A DNA stretch of 64,000 nt, taken from positions 1,178,001-1,242,000 of the forward strand of contig JAPEIS010000015.1 in assembly GCA_029531795.1 (NCBI GenBank), written 5' to 3'. Position 1 is the first letter of the stretch. Every line of letters starts with the position of its first letter. The notes under the pieces were generated by a model that was given only the letters and a program-made list of their open reading frames with translations, made no database searches and was not told where the DNA came from. This document shows, piece after piece, positions 48,045-59,334 of the stretch. The stretch is from Sclerotinia nivalis. Taxonomy: Eukaryota; Ascomycota; Leotiomycetes; Helotiales; Sclerotiniaceae. The translations under genes were made by a program, and so were the position numbers.

Positions 48045-48328
48045 ATAAATATATGATACCAGGTCAAAAAATTAGATAGCAATGCAGAACCAGCATACCC
48101 ACGCAATTGCCAGCTCTTTAACGCCTCATTTCCAGTTAAAGTAATTGTAGAATATAAGAAAGAACAGGAAGGAAAGACTTCCGTATAATATGCCTTTGAT
48201 AAAAGTTCGACCACAACTACCGCCTGCTATAACAAATCTTATTCGAAAGTCGAAAGTCGAAACGCCTCAAGCGGTAATATATAGGACCGTGGCGTTTGAA
48301 GCGTTGTAAAAAGTAAGAGATCCCAAGC

Positions 48329-50142
48329 TCACATACCAAAATGTGGCATGTTGACATTCGCACTATGAGTAATGGAACCTGAAAGGTGTAAATGATTGCT
48401 AGGTAGACGTGAGCCGTGGCTGACCGAGTTGAAGTTGCCATGAAAACCTTGACCAAAACCATTCATTGGCTTGGGCTCCTGGTTGATTTGGGAAAGATCC
48501 GAATGGTCACCCCCAAATGAGAAAGATCGAGGGTGGTGGCTGTAAAGCGGGTTATACATTGATGCATTGTCAAAAAACATCTGAGCTGGGAAGCCATGGT
48601 GAGGGGTCGAGACGGTTCGACGGACATGGGCGTCAGATTGACCATTGTCTTTGGAGAACATACGCATTGCAGTAGGTTTAACAACTGGTGTCGGAGAAAC
48701 ATGGTTGCCGATGTTCGCATTGGTGAAGCTATTCGAGGCGCCATCCGAAAAGTCAAACCTATGATCTTCCAATGGGCTCTCTGTACGACCTGGGCTAATC
48801 TCAGGAGCATCCTGAAAAACGCTAAAAGAACGCTTCTTAGCTCCCATCTCTTCCATGGTCATTCTGAACTCTTCATCTTCCTCGTTACTCGGAGTGAATC
48901 GGGCGCCAAATGCCAACGGGTTGAGGGTTGGCGTTGGCTGTAAGGCAAGTTGACCAGCAGGCTGACGTATTCTAGCGGATACTTGTCGCTTCTCTGGGCT
49001 CCTAACCGAGTTCCTTGGCGGTCGACCAGCTCTTAAACGGGGGACATTGACACTGACATCTGTCAACGCCGCTTTGCGAGTTCTGCGTTTTTTGGGGGTG
49101 GGGTCTCGAATCTAAGTGTTTAAAGTTGGTACGTAATATTTTAAAATGAGAGAAATTGACCACAATCAGGAGGAACTTACAGGACTAGTCTCAGTCGAAA
49201 GAGGACCAAAAATATTTCTGGAAGTCCGGAATGCTCCATCTGGGTGATAGGAGATTTCAGTGGGTTGGACCTCTGCGGAAGCAGCCATCATCAATTCAAG
49301 GATTGAGCCATCTTTTCTCTGATTTCTCATTCGCTTCATTTCAGCTGTGGCAGAATCGAAAAGATCCATGCCAGGCCAGAACACACCCTTCAACTTCGCA
49401 CTGTCTGAAAGCTTCTCGAGAATTTCAGCATCTGCGCCTTCCTCCTTCAATGGCGTAGTAAGACTATACGGGGTATATTAGCGCAATACTTTTCTAAAAT
49501 ATGATAGATTCGCTGCTTACTTGGTAGCAATTGATGCCGTTCCTACTGCCGAAGGTGTCTTCTGAAGTGTATAACCTGGAATCTGACGTCTAGAAGTGGG
49601 CGTTGCATATACAGCACTGTGATCCCACTCGCTTCCCATATCAGAGTTAGATGTAGATGTATTGTTATTCATATTGGTGTTTGTTGTAGTTGGCCAAAGA
49701 TGCATCCTTGGAACAGGAGCTCGAAACATGGGTGCCAAATTGGCCTCACTGTCATGCATATTGTCGCTTTCCTTCTTGATCTTTGCTGCTCCGGGCTATT
49801 TCCTTATAGTCAGCACACTCGTATATCTTCCATTTAAGAGGGTAGATTTACCATTGATTTGCTGTTCCTGACCTTTCTATCCTTGGCAGCTTTCTTTTGG
49901 TCTTTTGAGGCGAGTCTTTCGGACAGTAATCGTTCTAGGTCATAATTGTCATACCAATCCTCGAAATTGTCCAGTTGAACCTTTGCTGTCAATTCCGACG
50001 CAGCTCTGATTTTAAGCTTAAAATAATTGGATAAATGGGCTTTAGAAGAAGTATGGGTAAGAAGATGAGATACATCGGAGAATTGAGGATTCTTTGGGCA
50101 AATACTGCAATGCAGTGGAATATTGGTGTGGTTCTTCGACAT
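48329..50142 (-). CDS. C2H2-like zinc-finger protein, conserved in fungi
   Basis: Four exons, complement(join(48329-49111, 49181-49463, 49521-49795, 49852-50142)), give 543 residues. The N-terminus has a zinc-finger pattern C-X2-C-X14-H-X5-H at residues 12-36 (CSIC ... HLLTHTSSKAH) followed by a conserved 'SNYFKLKIRA' and 'DWYDNYDLERLLSERL' helix. The rest is low-complexity (N, S, P, H-rich) with short conserved blocks ('PGYTLQKTPSAVGTAS', 'LKGVFWPGMDLFDSAT', 'DPTPKKRRTRKAAL'). The KKRRTRK motif could be a nuclear signal. A GTATGT near the stop could be a donor for a further exon, so the 3' end is not settled. A branch-like GCTAAC with AG just upstream of the ATG suggests a 5' UTR intron. It is convergent with MSH3. 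Specific function unknown. Confidence 0.75.
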
Positions 50143-51953
50143 TTTGGCTGCAGCTATCCATTCAAAGCAGTTAGCAATTGTGTAAATGCAAAAGAGTTGA
50201 ATGTACACGAATAATGGCAGATTGGCAAACGAAACGGAAAGAAAATCTCTGCGAACGTCTGCCTCTGTAGGTATTCAATTGCTCAAATGGCAAATATCAA
50301 GCCAAGGAAGAAGCATTGTTTTCTGCTGTGCGTCCAAAAGTACAGTACTTTTACATGTCAAGAAGTAATAATCGGAGATTATGCGTAGTGTGTTGTGCAG
50401 AGAGATTGAGAGGCGTCAAAACTTACAGGTTGTTCTAAATAAATGCTCCAGCTCTTAATTGTCGATGGGAATGAGCAAAGGTAGCAAGTCGTCGATTACT
50501 TCTCCAAATTTGTGTGAAGAAGATGGTTTCCTCAAAATAGAACAATTGAGAAAGAAAGGACTTGCATATGGTGAAGAGTGATGTGTGACGGAAGGAAGAA
50601 AAGGTGACAACGATCGAGCATCAAATGTATGGTGGAGTGAAAATGCGGAAGGAGCGTTGATGAACAATGGAGTACTGACAATCCCAGAAGAGGCAGTCGC
50701 GTCAGAGAGATCTTGCCAAACCAACCTGATATGGCTTTTTGAATAGAAATGGAAAATAATGTAGTAGATGAGCCTCGAATTATGTATACTTGTATTGATA
50801 TCTTATGATAGATATACTTGATTGGGAATGGAGTGATTCATGAATAGAGATATGAGATGAAGGCCGATAATGGAAGTGTTTAGACAGTGAAAACCTCGAT
50901 TTCTGCTGTGGAAGATTGAATCTACTATTATTGTTGCACCGAAAGTGTAAAGTCAAATAAGTATATAATAAAGAATGAAGTAGTGAAAATATGGCCAAGG
51001 TGGAATATATCTCATGAAATTACCGTTGAATGGAAATGGTGGTGGTTGAGGATCCAGGATTAAGAGTATAAGTCAAGATGGTGGACAACTTTAAGTCACC
51101 AACAAAAGTCTTCTTTATCATGTCCTATTTGTATAAACTGTTGCGACAATGACATTGATGATGGAAATGATGAGGATGACGGTAAACGGGAAAAAAATCT
51201 CAATAATGTTTGTGTGAGCCAATAATATATAGAGATAGAAACCATGTTCCATTTACTCGAAGAAATTGGCAGTGTAAAGATAGACATTAGATATAATACT
51301 TAATTTACCGCCAGCTGAATGAAGATATAGATCCTAGAAGAAATCCTTATTGAATTCAGTCTCTTGCGAAAATAGCAATACAGGAGGGCGGATCTTGTCT
51401 GAATTACTTTTCAGAGTTCTCACCTCATCAGCTAATCTTCTCTCGTCATTTTTTCTCATTACTACACTTTATCCTTCACTCCGGGTTATATAGCACCTCC
51501 ACTGACATCAGACCCCATTATGAAAAAGGTATACTGGAGTACATGTTGACTTTACATTGTATTACCTAGTATGTGCCACTGATGAGTGAGTGTTCATGCT
51601 AGTGTTAAGCCATGAAACTCTCATATCAATGCATTGCTATTCTCCTGCCTTGTATCCTAACACCACTCTTTAATCGGTATGAGGTTATTAGATGGCAGGA
51701 GTTGAAGTATATAGATTGGACTACAGTAAGAAATAATTAAGAGAGGTTTCTGAATACTTGAGCAATTTCCATATTCAGGTACGAATATTGCCTATTAAAG
51801 AATTTATATAGAAAGTTCTACCACTGGCCCCGGGGAAGAGCTCCTGATTCCACTTACTAAAAATACCCAAAGTGACGAGGGTCTGACCGGGGAATCAACG
51901 CGAATACTTTCACCCTATTCATAACTCATTATATCATCAAAGTAGAGGGCATC
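50143..51953. other. 1.8-kb region without a recognised gene
   Basis: Minus-strand frames at 50455-50724, 50780-50998 and 51096-51287 lie in sequence but have no motif and no good junctions. It contains the promoter of the zinc-finger gene and the 3' flank of BET2. Confidence 0.4.
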
Positions 51954-53135
51954 CTAAGACTGCCCTAGCACTCGCTCAGTAGTTCTCTTCGGCATACAAC
52001 TGGACGAGGTTAGCCGGTGCAAGCACAATTGTTGGAGATGTGAGAACTTACTAAATTGGATCAACCTCATCGACACCAGGGAATCCTAGAAGAGACAAGC
52101 CGGCCATACCAAAGCAAGTGTGGAAGACATCAACCATATCCCCTGGTCTGTCGGCAAAGCCACCTTCTTCTGTATCCTGACACTTCAGGATGAAATTGGT
52201 GAGCTTTTCTCCATCGATCCAATGTAGCCTTCCGATCATGGCGAGACTCGTCGCGACCCACCAGCTATAACATACATCTTCTTTTTTCTCAGGTCTGCCA
52301 TTCAATCCGCCGCATTCTACTTGCCTCTCACTCAACCATTTACCCAGTTTATCGATGTTGACCACATCTATCCGCTTCGCAATTGACAATGCGCCCAAGC
52401 ACGCAAATATTTGTCCCGAATGCGATTCAGCTCCCGGACTAACTCCGTAACCCCCATCAAAATTCGCACACGAAACGATGTAATCTACTGCCCTGTCAAC
52501 ATCCACCAGGTGTAGAAAATGTAGCAGTGAAAGTGCATTCAGCGCTGCGTAGAGGAACCTGGTATCTTCCTCGCCCCACTCGTCCCCCGCAAAGGTTCCC
52601 GTAATCTTATTTTGTAGATCGGCGAGGTCTGCACATCGAAGTCAGTAATGGTATGGCCCCTCGAATCGTAAATATGAAAGCACTCACATTTCCCGACCAA
52701 ATATTTTCCCTCGCCATTCAAGTTCTTCTCTAGATCTTCAACAGCATCCACCATCACTAATACCTGCACGGCACTAACTGTGTACAACAAATGGGCGTCA
52801 TGGCCTGGCGCAGCTCCAAATCCACCATTTTTATGTTGGCAGCTCAAAACGAAATCGATTGTTTCCCGTCTCGGTAGCGCATCAGGTCGGCCAAGTAAAT
52901 GAAGTGCGGTGAGTCCCCAGTAAAGTCCGTTTAATCGTAGATGTTCTGTGTGCCAATATTCGAGCTCATCTTTGCGCTATAAGCAGAAGATATCAGCAAG
53001 TGCGGGGATGCAAGAAGGATGGATACTTACGGAGTCGAGACTCTGTATGTATTTCACATGGGGTTCGATGGCGAGCTGAAGTTCTTCTGGCAGAGCAACA
53101 GAACCTGCTCGGCCTGGTCCAGAGACGAGAGCCAT
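51954..53135 (-). CDS. bet2: Rab geranylgeranyltransferase beta subunit (BET2)
   Basis: Four exons, complement(join(51954-51999, 52052-52628, 52688-52976, 53031-53135)), give 338 residues, normal for the family. Prenyltransferase-beta repeats are clear: '[20 protein letters not shown]', '[24 protein letters not shown]', '[22 protein letters not shown]', '[19 protein letters not shown]', '[25 protein letters not shown]'. The zinc ligands (D in the D-x-C pair of EDVCYSWW, and H in DVFHT) are present. With an alpha subunit (BET4) and Rab escort protein it adds geranylgeranyl groups to Rab GTPase C-termini. The last 46-nt exon was added because the frame otherwise stops after DPI; splicing at GTAAGT 52051 to 51999 gives the family ending 'DPIYCMPK'. 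Confidence 0.93.
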
Positions 53136-53567
53136 TTTATTTAAAAGTATTATCGGGGGAGCAGGAGGTACAGATTATGTTATTAGTGTGGACTTATGGA
53201 AGGCTCTCCTCTCGGAGAACTAGCTGACTAATCATCCGCGGTCTTGAATCTTACATATTTTTGGGGCTGGTTATATGATCAAGCAATTTGGGACGGTGAC
53301 TAGGTAAATATAAAGTGGAAGACAGAATTTCCTCGTATAGCTCACGTTCGAGTATAGATCGTTGGTATTTTAATTTTGCGGAGGTACAGAAGCTCCCTCT
53401 TCCAACCTCTTGTCCTCCGATCTATTTAAACTCCCCCAACCTTTGAAACCCTTATCCCAACGAAACCTATTACTCTAAAGGCAACGCAAATCTATTCGTA
53501 CAATTCTCAGAAATTGAGTCTTCTTGTCTTGTTCCCTCGGAAGTCATTCCACGTCTCGAGAATTACC
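53136..53567. other. intergenic, BET2 / PAD1 relic
   Basis: About 430 bp holding the BET2 promoter. The boundary with the decayed PAD1 sequence is gradual. No gene recognised. Confidence 0.4.
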
Positions 53568-53833
53568 TGTATCTTTATCGAACAGACCCACCATCTGGTC
53601 CATGAAATCGTCTATTAAACCGGGTTTTGTACAGACTGCTGGCATTGAGGACAAATGATTGCACCGGCTCTCATGACATTCGACATATTCCTCAAATGAA
53701 TCTCACTCCATGGAGTCTCTCTTGTGGCGAGAACTAATCGATGTTGCTCTTTCGCTGCTCAGGAAATGAGGTGGTCGCAGTATTCTTCATTAACAGCTGC
53801 AAGTGTCCTCATACTGCACGGAAGAATGATCTT
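53568..53833 (-). pseudogene. PAD1 (UbiX) flavin prenyltransferase relic
   Basis: Directly after the FDC1 relic, on the same strand, 'KIILPCSMRTLAAV' at 53833 matches the conserved UbiX P-C-S-M-K/R-T-L-A motif. An in-frame TGA (53759-53761) interrupts it, then 'RLVLATRETPWSEIHLRNM' and 'RAGAIICP' follow, a frameshift near 53645, and 'KPGLIDDFMDQMVGLFD' at the C-terminus. The N-terminal FMN-binding half is missing. UbiX-type enzymes prenylate FMN to make the cofactor that FDC1 needs. The FDC1-to-PAD1 junction falls inside both coding parts, so a deletion has fused the two genes' remnants. Confidence 0.85.
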
Positions 53834-53847
53834 GATGATCTTTTTTC

Positions 53848-54270
53848 TACCTTTTTCCACATATTATGGGTTTACTAGAGGTGTTTAGGACGAATGACCA
53901 ATCCAGCTAAATAAGTTTTATCGTGGAACATAGTTCGAGCAATCAACCAGTTTTTTCATGACTTGTCTGGTGTTTGGAGAATGTGCATACCATAAGTTTG
54001 GATGCACTTCCTACCATCGACCCGGTGAGGCTATGGACATGACCATGTTTTTACTTTGGGTTGTTGCTGCGAACCACCAAAGCTGAAGAACCAAGAATTT
54101 GCCATAGTCCATGTTTTGCACCCTTCATGTTGTTGCAGAGGGATGCCGGGCCATCTTTTTCACAGACCTTGCGAATAATAGCGCCAGCCTCCAAGTAGGG
54201 ATCATTTTCATCGTCGGTTTCTTCAAATCTCACCTTCCTTTAAAGTCTCAACTAAGGATCTGAAGTTCAT
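53848..54270 (-). pseudogene. FDC1-type (UbiD) ferulate/cinnamate decarboxylase relic
   Basis: Minus-strand fragments match the fungal FDC1/UbiD decarboxylase in order: 'MNFRSLVETLKEG' at 54270, then after a frameshift near 54235 'DDENDPYLEAGAIIRKV' and 'NNMKGAKHGLWQILGSS' (to 54051), then after a large internal deletion 'KCIQTYGMHILQTPDKS', an in-frame TGA (53956-53958), 'NWLIARTMFHDKTYLAGLVI' and a TAG (53875-53877). These correspond to the N-terminus and the middle of the enzyme, with the prenyl-FMN-binding remainder missing. FDC1 decarboxylates phenylacrylic acids such as ferulic and cinnamic acid, using prenylated FMN made by PAD1/UbiX. Two stops, a frameshift and deletions make it non-functional. 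Confidence 0.85.
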
Positions 54271-54729
54271 GAGGCAAGTCCTAGTTGAAGTGAGAAAGAC
54301 GATGGCTCTCTGAGTTTGACATTTGATTGTAAAATGTTTTTCTTGCCCTAACACTGTGAAAGAAGATACGTCGTGATGGTAATTGTCCAGCGCTGTTTTA
54401 TATTCTAAAAGGCGAAGCAAATTGGTCGGAGGCATACATATACCCGCGAACTGGTCAAGGGAGCAATTCTAATTCGTTGCGGGGGTATCCGGAAGAGTCG
54501 GAAAATGGAGCGGATGTTATTCCCGTGACATTTACCGGATTGCATCCTAGCTACGAAATACCCCGCCCTTCCATAGCCGTTAAGAATAACATAGCCCGTC
54601 ATAGAGGGGCAGAAGGCTATAAAAATACCAGGAGATCTCATCATATTCCCAGATCTTGATCATTTATACTCACCAAGATAAATCTGAGCTCTTTTCGCTT
54701 GTATACCGAGAGCGAACCATATCGCTGCC
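54271..54729. promoter_or_regulatory. divergent spacer, FDC1 relic / flavin reductase
   Basis: 459 bp between the remnant FDC1 start and the intact flavin-reductase start on opposite strands. A TATA-like ctataaaaata lies at about 54618-54628, 100 bp upstream of the flavin-reductase ATG. Confidence 0.45.
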
Positions 54730-55571
54730 ATGGTTTTCTACGAACCTAGCGTTACTAATCACAACCTCCCACGAGATCCATTTAAAGTCAGAACCTCTAA
54801 GAACTGCCCAGTACAGGCTTTGATTAACAGGATTAACAGGCTTGTGTTGTACCTAGGCCTATTGGTTGGATATCTACCAGATCCAAAGATGGCAAAGATA
54901 ACCTTGCACCGTATAGGTATGTACTTGTATTTCAACTCCTATTGTATCATATGAGTTGAATGCGTAGGTGTTAGATAAGGAGACTGATTCCTGATAGCCA
55001 GTTCAATAATCTGACCTTCGACCCACCATATGTGATGTTTTCAGCCAACCAAACCATTGAAAATATTCGAAAAGATACCACTATCAATGTTGAGCAGACA
55101 GGTGTATTCGTATGGAACATGTCAACATGGGATCTTCGAGAAGCTGTAAACATCACATCCGAGCAAGTCGCCTACGGTGTTGATGAGTTCGTACAAGCTG
55201 GACTCACAAAGATTCCGTTAACAAGCCTTAAACACGTTGTTCCTATGGTCGACGAGTCGCCCATTAGGTTCGAATGCACGTACCATTCTACATTAAGATT
55301 GCCAGGAAATCCTCCGGTGGGAACCGTCGATATCATTATTGGCAAGGTCGTAGGGGTTCATATCTCGGATAAAGTTTTGACGGATGGATTAGTCGATTTG
55401 AGCAAAGCTCAACCTATCGCAAGGTGTGGTTACTATAGCTACGCGGTGGTAAGGGAGACTTTCGAGATGAAGCCTCTTCTCGGGAAAATTTCCTATGGGT
55501 TAGAAGGAAATGCAGCGAGCAATGCGAAAGAACATCGTGAACAGCAAGCGGGGTTGAACATCACACAATGA
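54730..55571 (+). CDS. flavin reductase-like (FMN-binding split barrel) protein
   Basis: Three exons, join(54730-54786, 54840-54916, 54998-55571), give 235 residues. The family pattern runs unbroken across the junctions: 'VTNHNLPRDPFK', then 'CVVPRPIGWIST', 'NLAPYSQFNNLTFDPP', 'VFVWNMSTWDLREAVNIT', 'IRFECTYHSTLRLPG' and a C-terminal 'RCGYYSYAVVRETFEM'. These are signatures of the DIM6/NTAB-type flavin reductase-like domain, which binds FMN and often supplies reduced flavin or acts in aromatic catabolism. Intron 1 has a GTCAGA donor, an uncommon one; without removing it the conserved PRPIGW frame is lost. The gene seems intact and is divergent from the FDC1/PAD1 relic. Confidence 0.85.
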
Positions 55572-57623
55572 GGGTGGCTTAAAATCTAAACTTATTGGGA
55601 ACTCCTTAGATATAAAATGGCCTCCAATCGTTAATGTCGAGATTCTTCTTCCATGTGGTAATATTGGATCAGATATTTCTTGAACAAAAGTCGCTTAACT
55701 AAGCGGACCGTGGAGTCTGGACTGAAATTTCATTCTGCTAGAAGGTAGTGACGCCCGTTTCAGCGAGAGTCCAAACTTCGGTCAAATCCTCACTGTAGAG
55801 AACCACAAAATCGAGAAAAGGTACAAAGTCCATTGCGGCCAAGTCTCTCAATGTGAATGCAGATGGGAGCTCGGCGTCAACCTCACTCGAAGATGCCTTT
55901 TTTACCACCCACCGTTGATAAAAATTCCTACTGGAGGCCAATAAGCTTACTGTTCACAGCTCACTGAGAGCGTTTCAAAAACATATAAGACTTACTTTGG
56001 TCACAAACTGGAATATACAACCTTTCCTTACCGAACAACCTTTAAATTATTGAAGAGAAGCCCCGAACCAAGTGGAAAGCAGCGCAATCCCACCATCCAT
56101 GAACCTGTGTCTGAGTGTATGCAATCAATTGGTCAATACCATTCACTACGACACCGCGCTCCAATTTAAAAATGCCAAGATTGATGGAAGGAGCTCATTG
56201 GTGTCCCGGACTAGTATTCACCTAATCTAATTAGCGCACCGATAGCCGCTGTTTCGAATACTCAAAGGCTTTGCTGCGGTGGTTGTTAGCTACAGCACTG
56301 CAAATAAAGAGGCTGCTGAGAGTGCGAGTTTTGTACGTATAAGTTGCTGCACGATTAATGGTACTGCTGTCAGATCTAGATGTGCATTGCATTATCGTAC
56401 AGTGCTTGCTCTTGGAGCAGTAGCATAAACCGAATCGCGGGGGTTCACATCACATCTCATCTCATTTTATATAGACTTAGAACGTGAGAGTCATTATTTG
56501 CCCTTGCAGCCACCGCAGCCAAAAAAAAAAGGCAAATTATTTTTTAGAAAAGTCCCAAGTTTCAACGATTGATCTGGCGGGCTCATTTGTAAATGAGAGG
56601 AAAAATACTCGAAATGTCAGCTTTGCGATCAAATCGAGTTCTCAGTCTATATTCCAAACATCCGCAATCTTGACAATTCGAAAGCTAGTGGTTTCCAATC
56701 TCGGTTTCTTTGATACCTAGAAGGCTTCACGGCTCTTGCTAAGCTTTTGAAAAAGGAAAACTATGCCACAATTCTAGTCAATTTAACTAGTGCAGGAGCT
56801 CATCCTGGACACGCGGCCTCTTTCAAGATATAGTCCGCATTGGGCAAATTCATAAGCAATTTATCCAATGGAATAAGGATGCCATGGTGGTGATGCATTC
56901 AAGGGTGGTAGCGTTCGCGACAGCGACGCTTCACCGACTTATCAAAAAGGAAAGCCAAGCTGAGAGAAAGAACCCAGGGGTAGTGAGCATTGTTGATGTT
57001 TAGTAATCTTTTACCAAACCCGAGGAAGAACTTCCTTTCCATGACATCACCTCCAATTTTGTTAGACAACTGCGCGTTGTCCAAAATCTAGCAGGTCCCC
57101 GGTTCACCAGACGATGCTGGGCACGCTCGCTTTTGACTGCTGGGCAATGCAAGACTGACAGTCGCGCAGCTTGGTAATGGCTTCCATACATAGAATATTC
57201 TAAAGCGTGCAGCGATCGCTAGCTATAATGGTGACAAATTTCGCAGACTAATACAGGGCGTTGGAACATGGGGTGTTCTAAAAGTTTTTCCGATGGGGAA
57301 AAGTTAAGGGGTGGGAAGCTGGGTCCATGCCGCTTTAGAAGAACATAACATTGAGCGTAAGGTCTTACTTAAGGCGGCGTCTCGCACGGGAAACGGGTTG
57401 TTCTCAAGTCCGAGCATTCAAGTAACGGCGGACGAGCGGTCATTGAATCAATCATTAATTTGATCAACATCTGCAACATCTGAGAAGCTTTATAAGCATG
57501 AAGGTAGGATCCAGTAAGTATTAATTTTTTTTAAATCTATAAATTTGTCATTTTGTGCATCGATTGCGTTCGTTCCAACCGAACCAATCTCATCTCCAGA
57601 ACTTCATATTTTCTTCACTCATC
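55572..57623. other. 2-kb accessory intergenic region
   Basis: No gene is identifiable with confidence. A minus-strand frame at 55738-55941 (67 codons) has codon-like composition ('FTLRDLAAMDFVPFLDFVVLY') and could be the last exon of a decayed or unrecognised gene. Frames at 56899-57191 on the minus strand look like gene debris but match nothing I know. Confidence 0.3.
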
Positions 57624-58667
57624 ATGCAGCGCGACGAGGAACCATGCGCGCCACCGCAAAGATCCTGGGACCTATACATCCCTAAACCACCGGCAGTCGT
57701 TCCTCAGCCAGTCAAAGTGCCCCAAACATCGACTTCGCGATTAGAATTGAGTTCTGCGCCGCTGCTTCCACCGACTTCAGCGAGTCGGGAAGAACCAAAG
57801 ACCGTTCTCTATCTAGCCTATGGCTCCAACCTCTCTGCTGAGACGTTCAAGGGAAAACGCGGCATCAAACCTCTAAGCGCAGTCAACGTTCATGTTCCTG
57901 CAATCGACCTCACATTCGATTTATGCGGGATACCTTACGCGGAACCTTGCTTCGCAAACTGCCAATACAAAAAAAGCCAATCTGATTCTCCTCGATCAAA
58001 AGACTATCACAAGACAAGATGGCAAAAGGGGTTGGTTGGTGTAGTCTACGAAGTGACTCTCGATGACTATAGAACCATTATCGCTACGGAAGGAGGCGGC
58101 ACTTCATATAAGGATGAACTCGTTCAATGTTACGTTCTTCCGGATGGTAGCAAGACCGTGGACCCAAATCCTAGTGGCACACCGTTCCAAGCACATACTT
58201 TACTCTGTCCGTTCGACAACAAAGATGCAAATCGTATTTGCCGACCAGATTCCAATTATGCGCAACCATCCGCGCGATATCTGAAGTTAATAAGAGATGG
58301 AGCTGAGGAACATAATTTGCCGGAGGAATATATTAATTATCTGCATGGTATTAGAGCATATACAGCTACAACTATGAGACAAAAGATGGCGCAAATATTG
58401 ATTGTGTCCTCTTTACTACCTATTCTTCTGGCGGTGATGGGACTGGGAAAGGTTGTCGCAGATAAGAATGGGAAGATCCCGGCTTGGCTAGCTAATATAA
58501 TGGCTGCCATTTTTAGATACGTTTGGATTGCATATGATAGAGTTTTGAAGGATATGTTTGGGGATGGAGAGAGGACAATAGGAGGGAAAGCCTTGGCTGA
58601 TATTGAAGAAATGGATTTAGAAAAGAGGTGGGATGAGAAGAAAATGGCTCGCTCCGGTGAGATATAA
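57624..58667 (+). CDS. gamma-glutamylcyclotransferase-like protein with a C-terminal membrane segment
   Basis: A single frame of 347 residues from the first ATG at 57624 (the frame is open further upstream but without an ATG). After a proline-rich leader the sequence 'VLYLAYGSNLSAETF' is the glycine-binding motif of the gamma-glutamylcyclotransferase fold, followed by 'GLVGVVYEVTLDDYRTIIATEG' with a candidate catalytic glutamate (ATEGGG). Such enzymes release 5-oxoproline from gamma-glutamyl compounds; fungal relatives include GliK of the gliotoxin pathway. The C-terminal third has a hydrophobic stretch (ILIVSSLLPILLAVMGL) and a second (IMAAIFRYVWIAY), so it may be membrane-anchored. No thiol-metabolite cluster is visible nearby. 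The catalytic assignment is by motif. Confidence 0.75.
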   Translation: MQRDEEPCAPPQRSWDLYIPKPPAVVPQPVKVPQTSTSRLELSSAPLLPPTSASREEPKTVLYLAYGSNLSAETFKGKRGIKPLSAVNVHVPAIDLTFDLCGIPYAEPCFANCQYKKSQSDSPRSKDYHKTRWQKGLVGVVYEVTLDDYRTIIATEGGGTSYKDELVQCYVLPDGSKTVDPNPSGTPFQAHTLLCPFDNKDANRICRPDSNYAQPSARYLKLIRDGAEEHNLPEEYINYLHGIRAYTATTMRQKMAQILIVSSLLPILLAVMGLGKVVADKNGKIPAWLANIMAAIFRYVWIAYDRVLKDMFGDGERTIGGKALADIEEMDLEKRWDEKKMARSGEI

Positions 58668-59334
58668 GAGAGTATGTAAGCATAAATTTTGGGCATTGTA
58701 TATTTAGTAGAGGGTTTGGGATATATCAGGTGCTACATACGTACCTAGTAATATTAGAGAGACAATCGCAAGTGAATCGTCCCATTGCAAAAAGTTTGTT
58801 GCATAACTGAGCCTTTAGCATTCTGTATCGGGTTGCTTCCATCAAGTATGATAGTATCATCTAAACAGTTCCGCACTTCTCAACCGACCTACCCCGGTAT
58901 TCATCTCATATTTTAAAGACACTGCTTTGGATATAAAACCCCCAATATTTCAACAAGGAGGAGCGAAAAGGTCAGTAGTAGCCAAGCTTTATTTTCAAGA
59001 GTATTTTTTTTGAAGCATTACAGATATTTAGCGGAAAGAGAGATATGAGGGATGTTAGTGCCAAATTGCTATTCTGAATTCAGGAGTTAAAAGTACTTGT
59101 CCAATGTTTCAAAGCATAACTATATATATAATCCTCATTATCATAACGTTTAAATGTGATAGAATGAAAAGGATGGTGGAATTGGGGCTAGATAATTGAT
59201 AATCTACTTTGAAGTTATTCAGCAAATTGTTGTGGATATACAGCAAAAAGTATTTGGTGGAAGTTGAGCGGTTGACATGACACATTGCTTTATCATTATC
59301 AGACGGTAGAAGCGCCTCCTCTACAAACAAAACC
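58668..59334. other. intergenic, convergent
   Basis: A 670-bp spacer between convergent genes; AT-rich with no recognised feature. Confidence 0.4.

Noticed and set aside
56899..57191. minus-strand frames possibly from a retroelement or oxidoreductase relic
   Set aside because: Considered as integrase or oxidoreductase debris, but no motif could be aligned by eye; too weak to call.
57555..57623. upstream extension of the GGCT-like frame
   Set aside because: The frame is open but begins at a non-ATG codon; the first ATG at 57624 has a good context.
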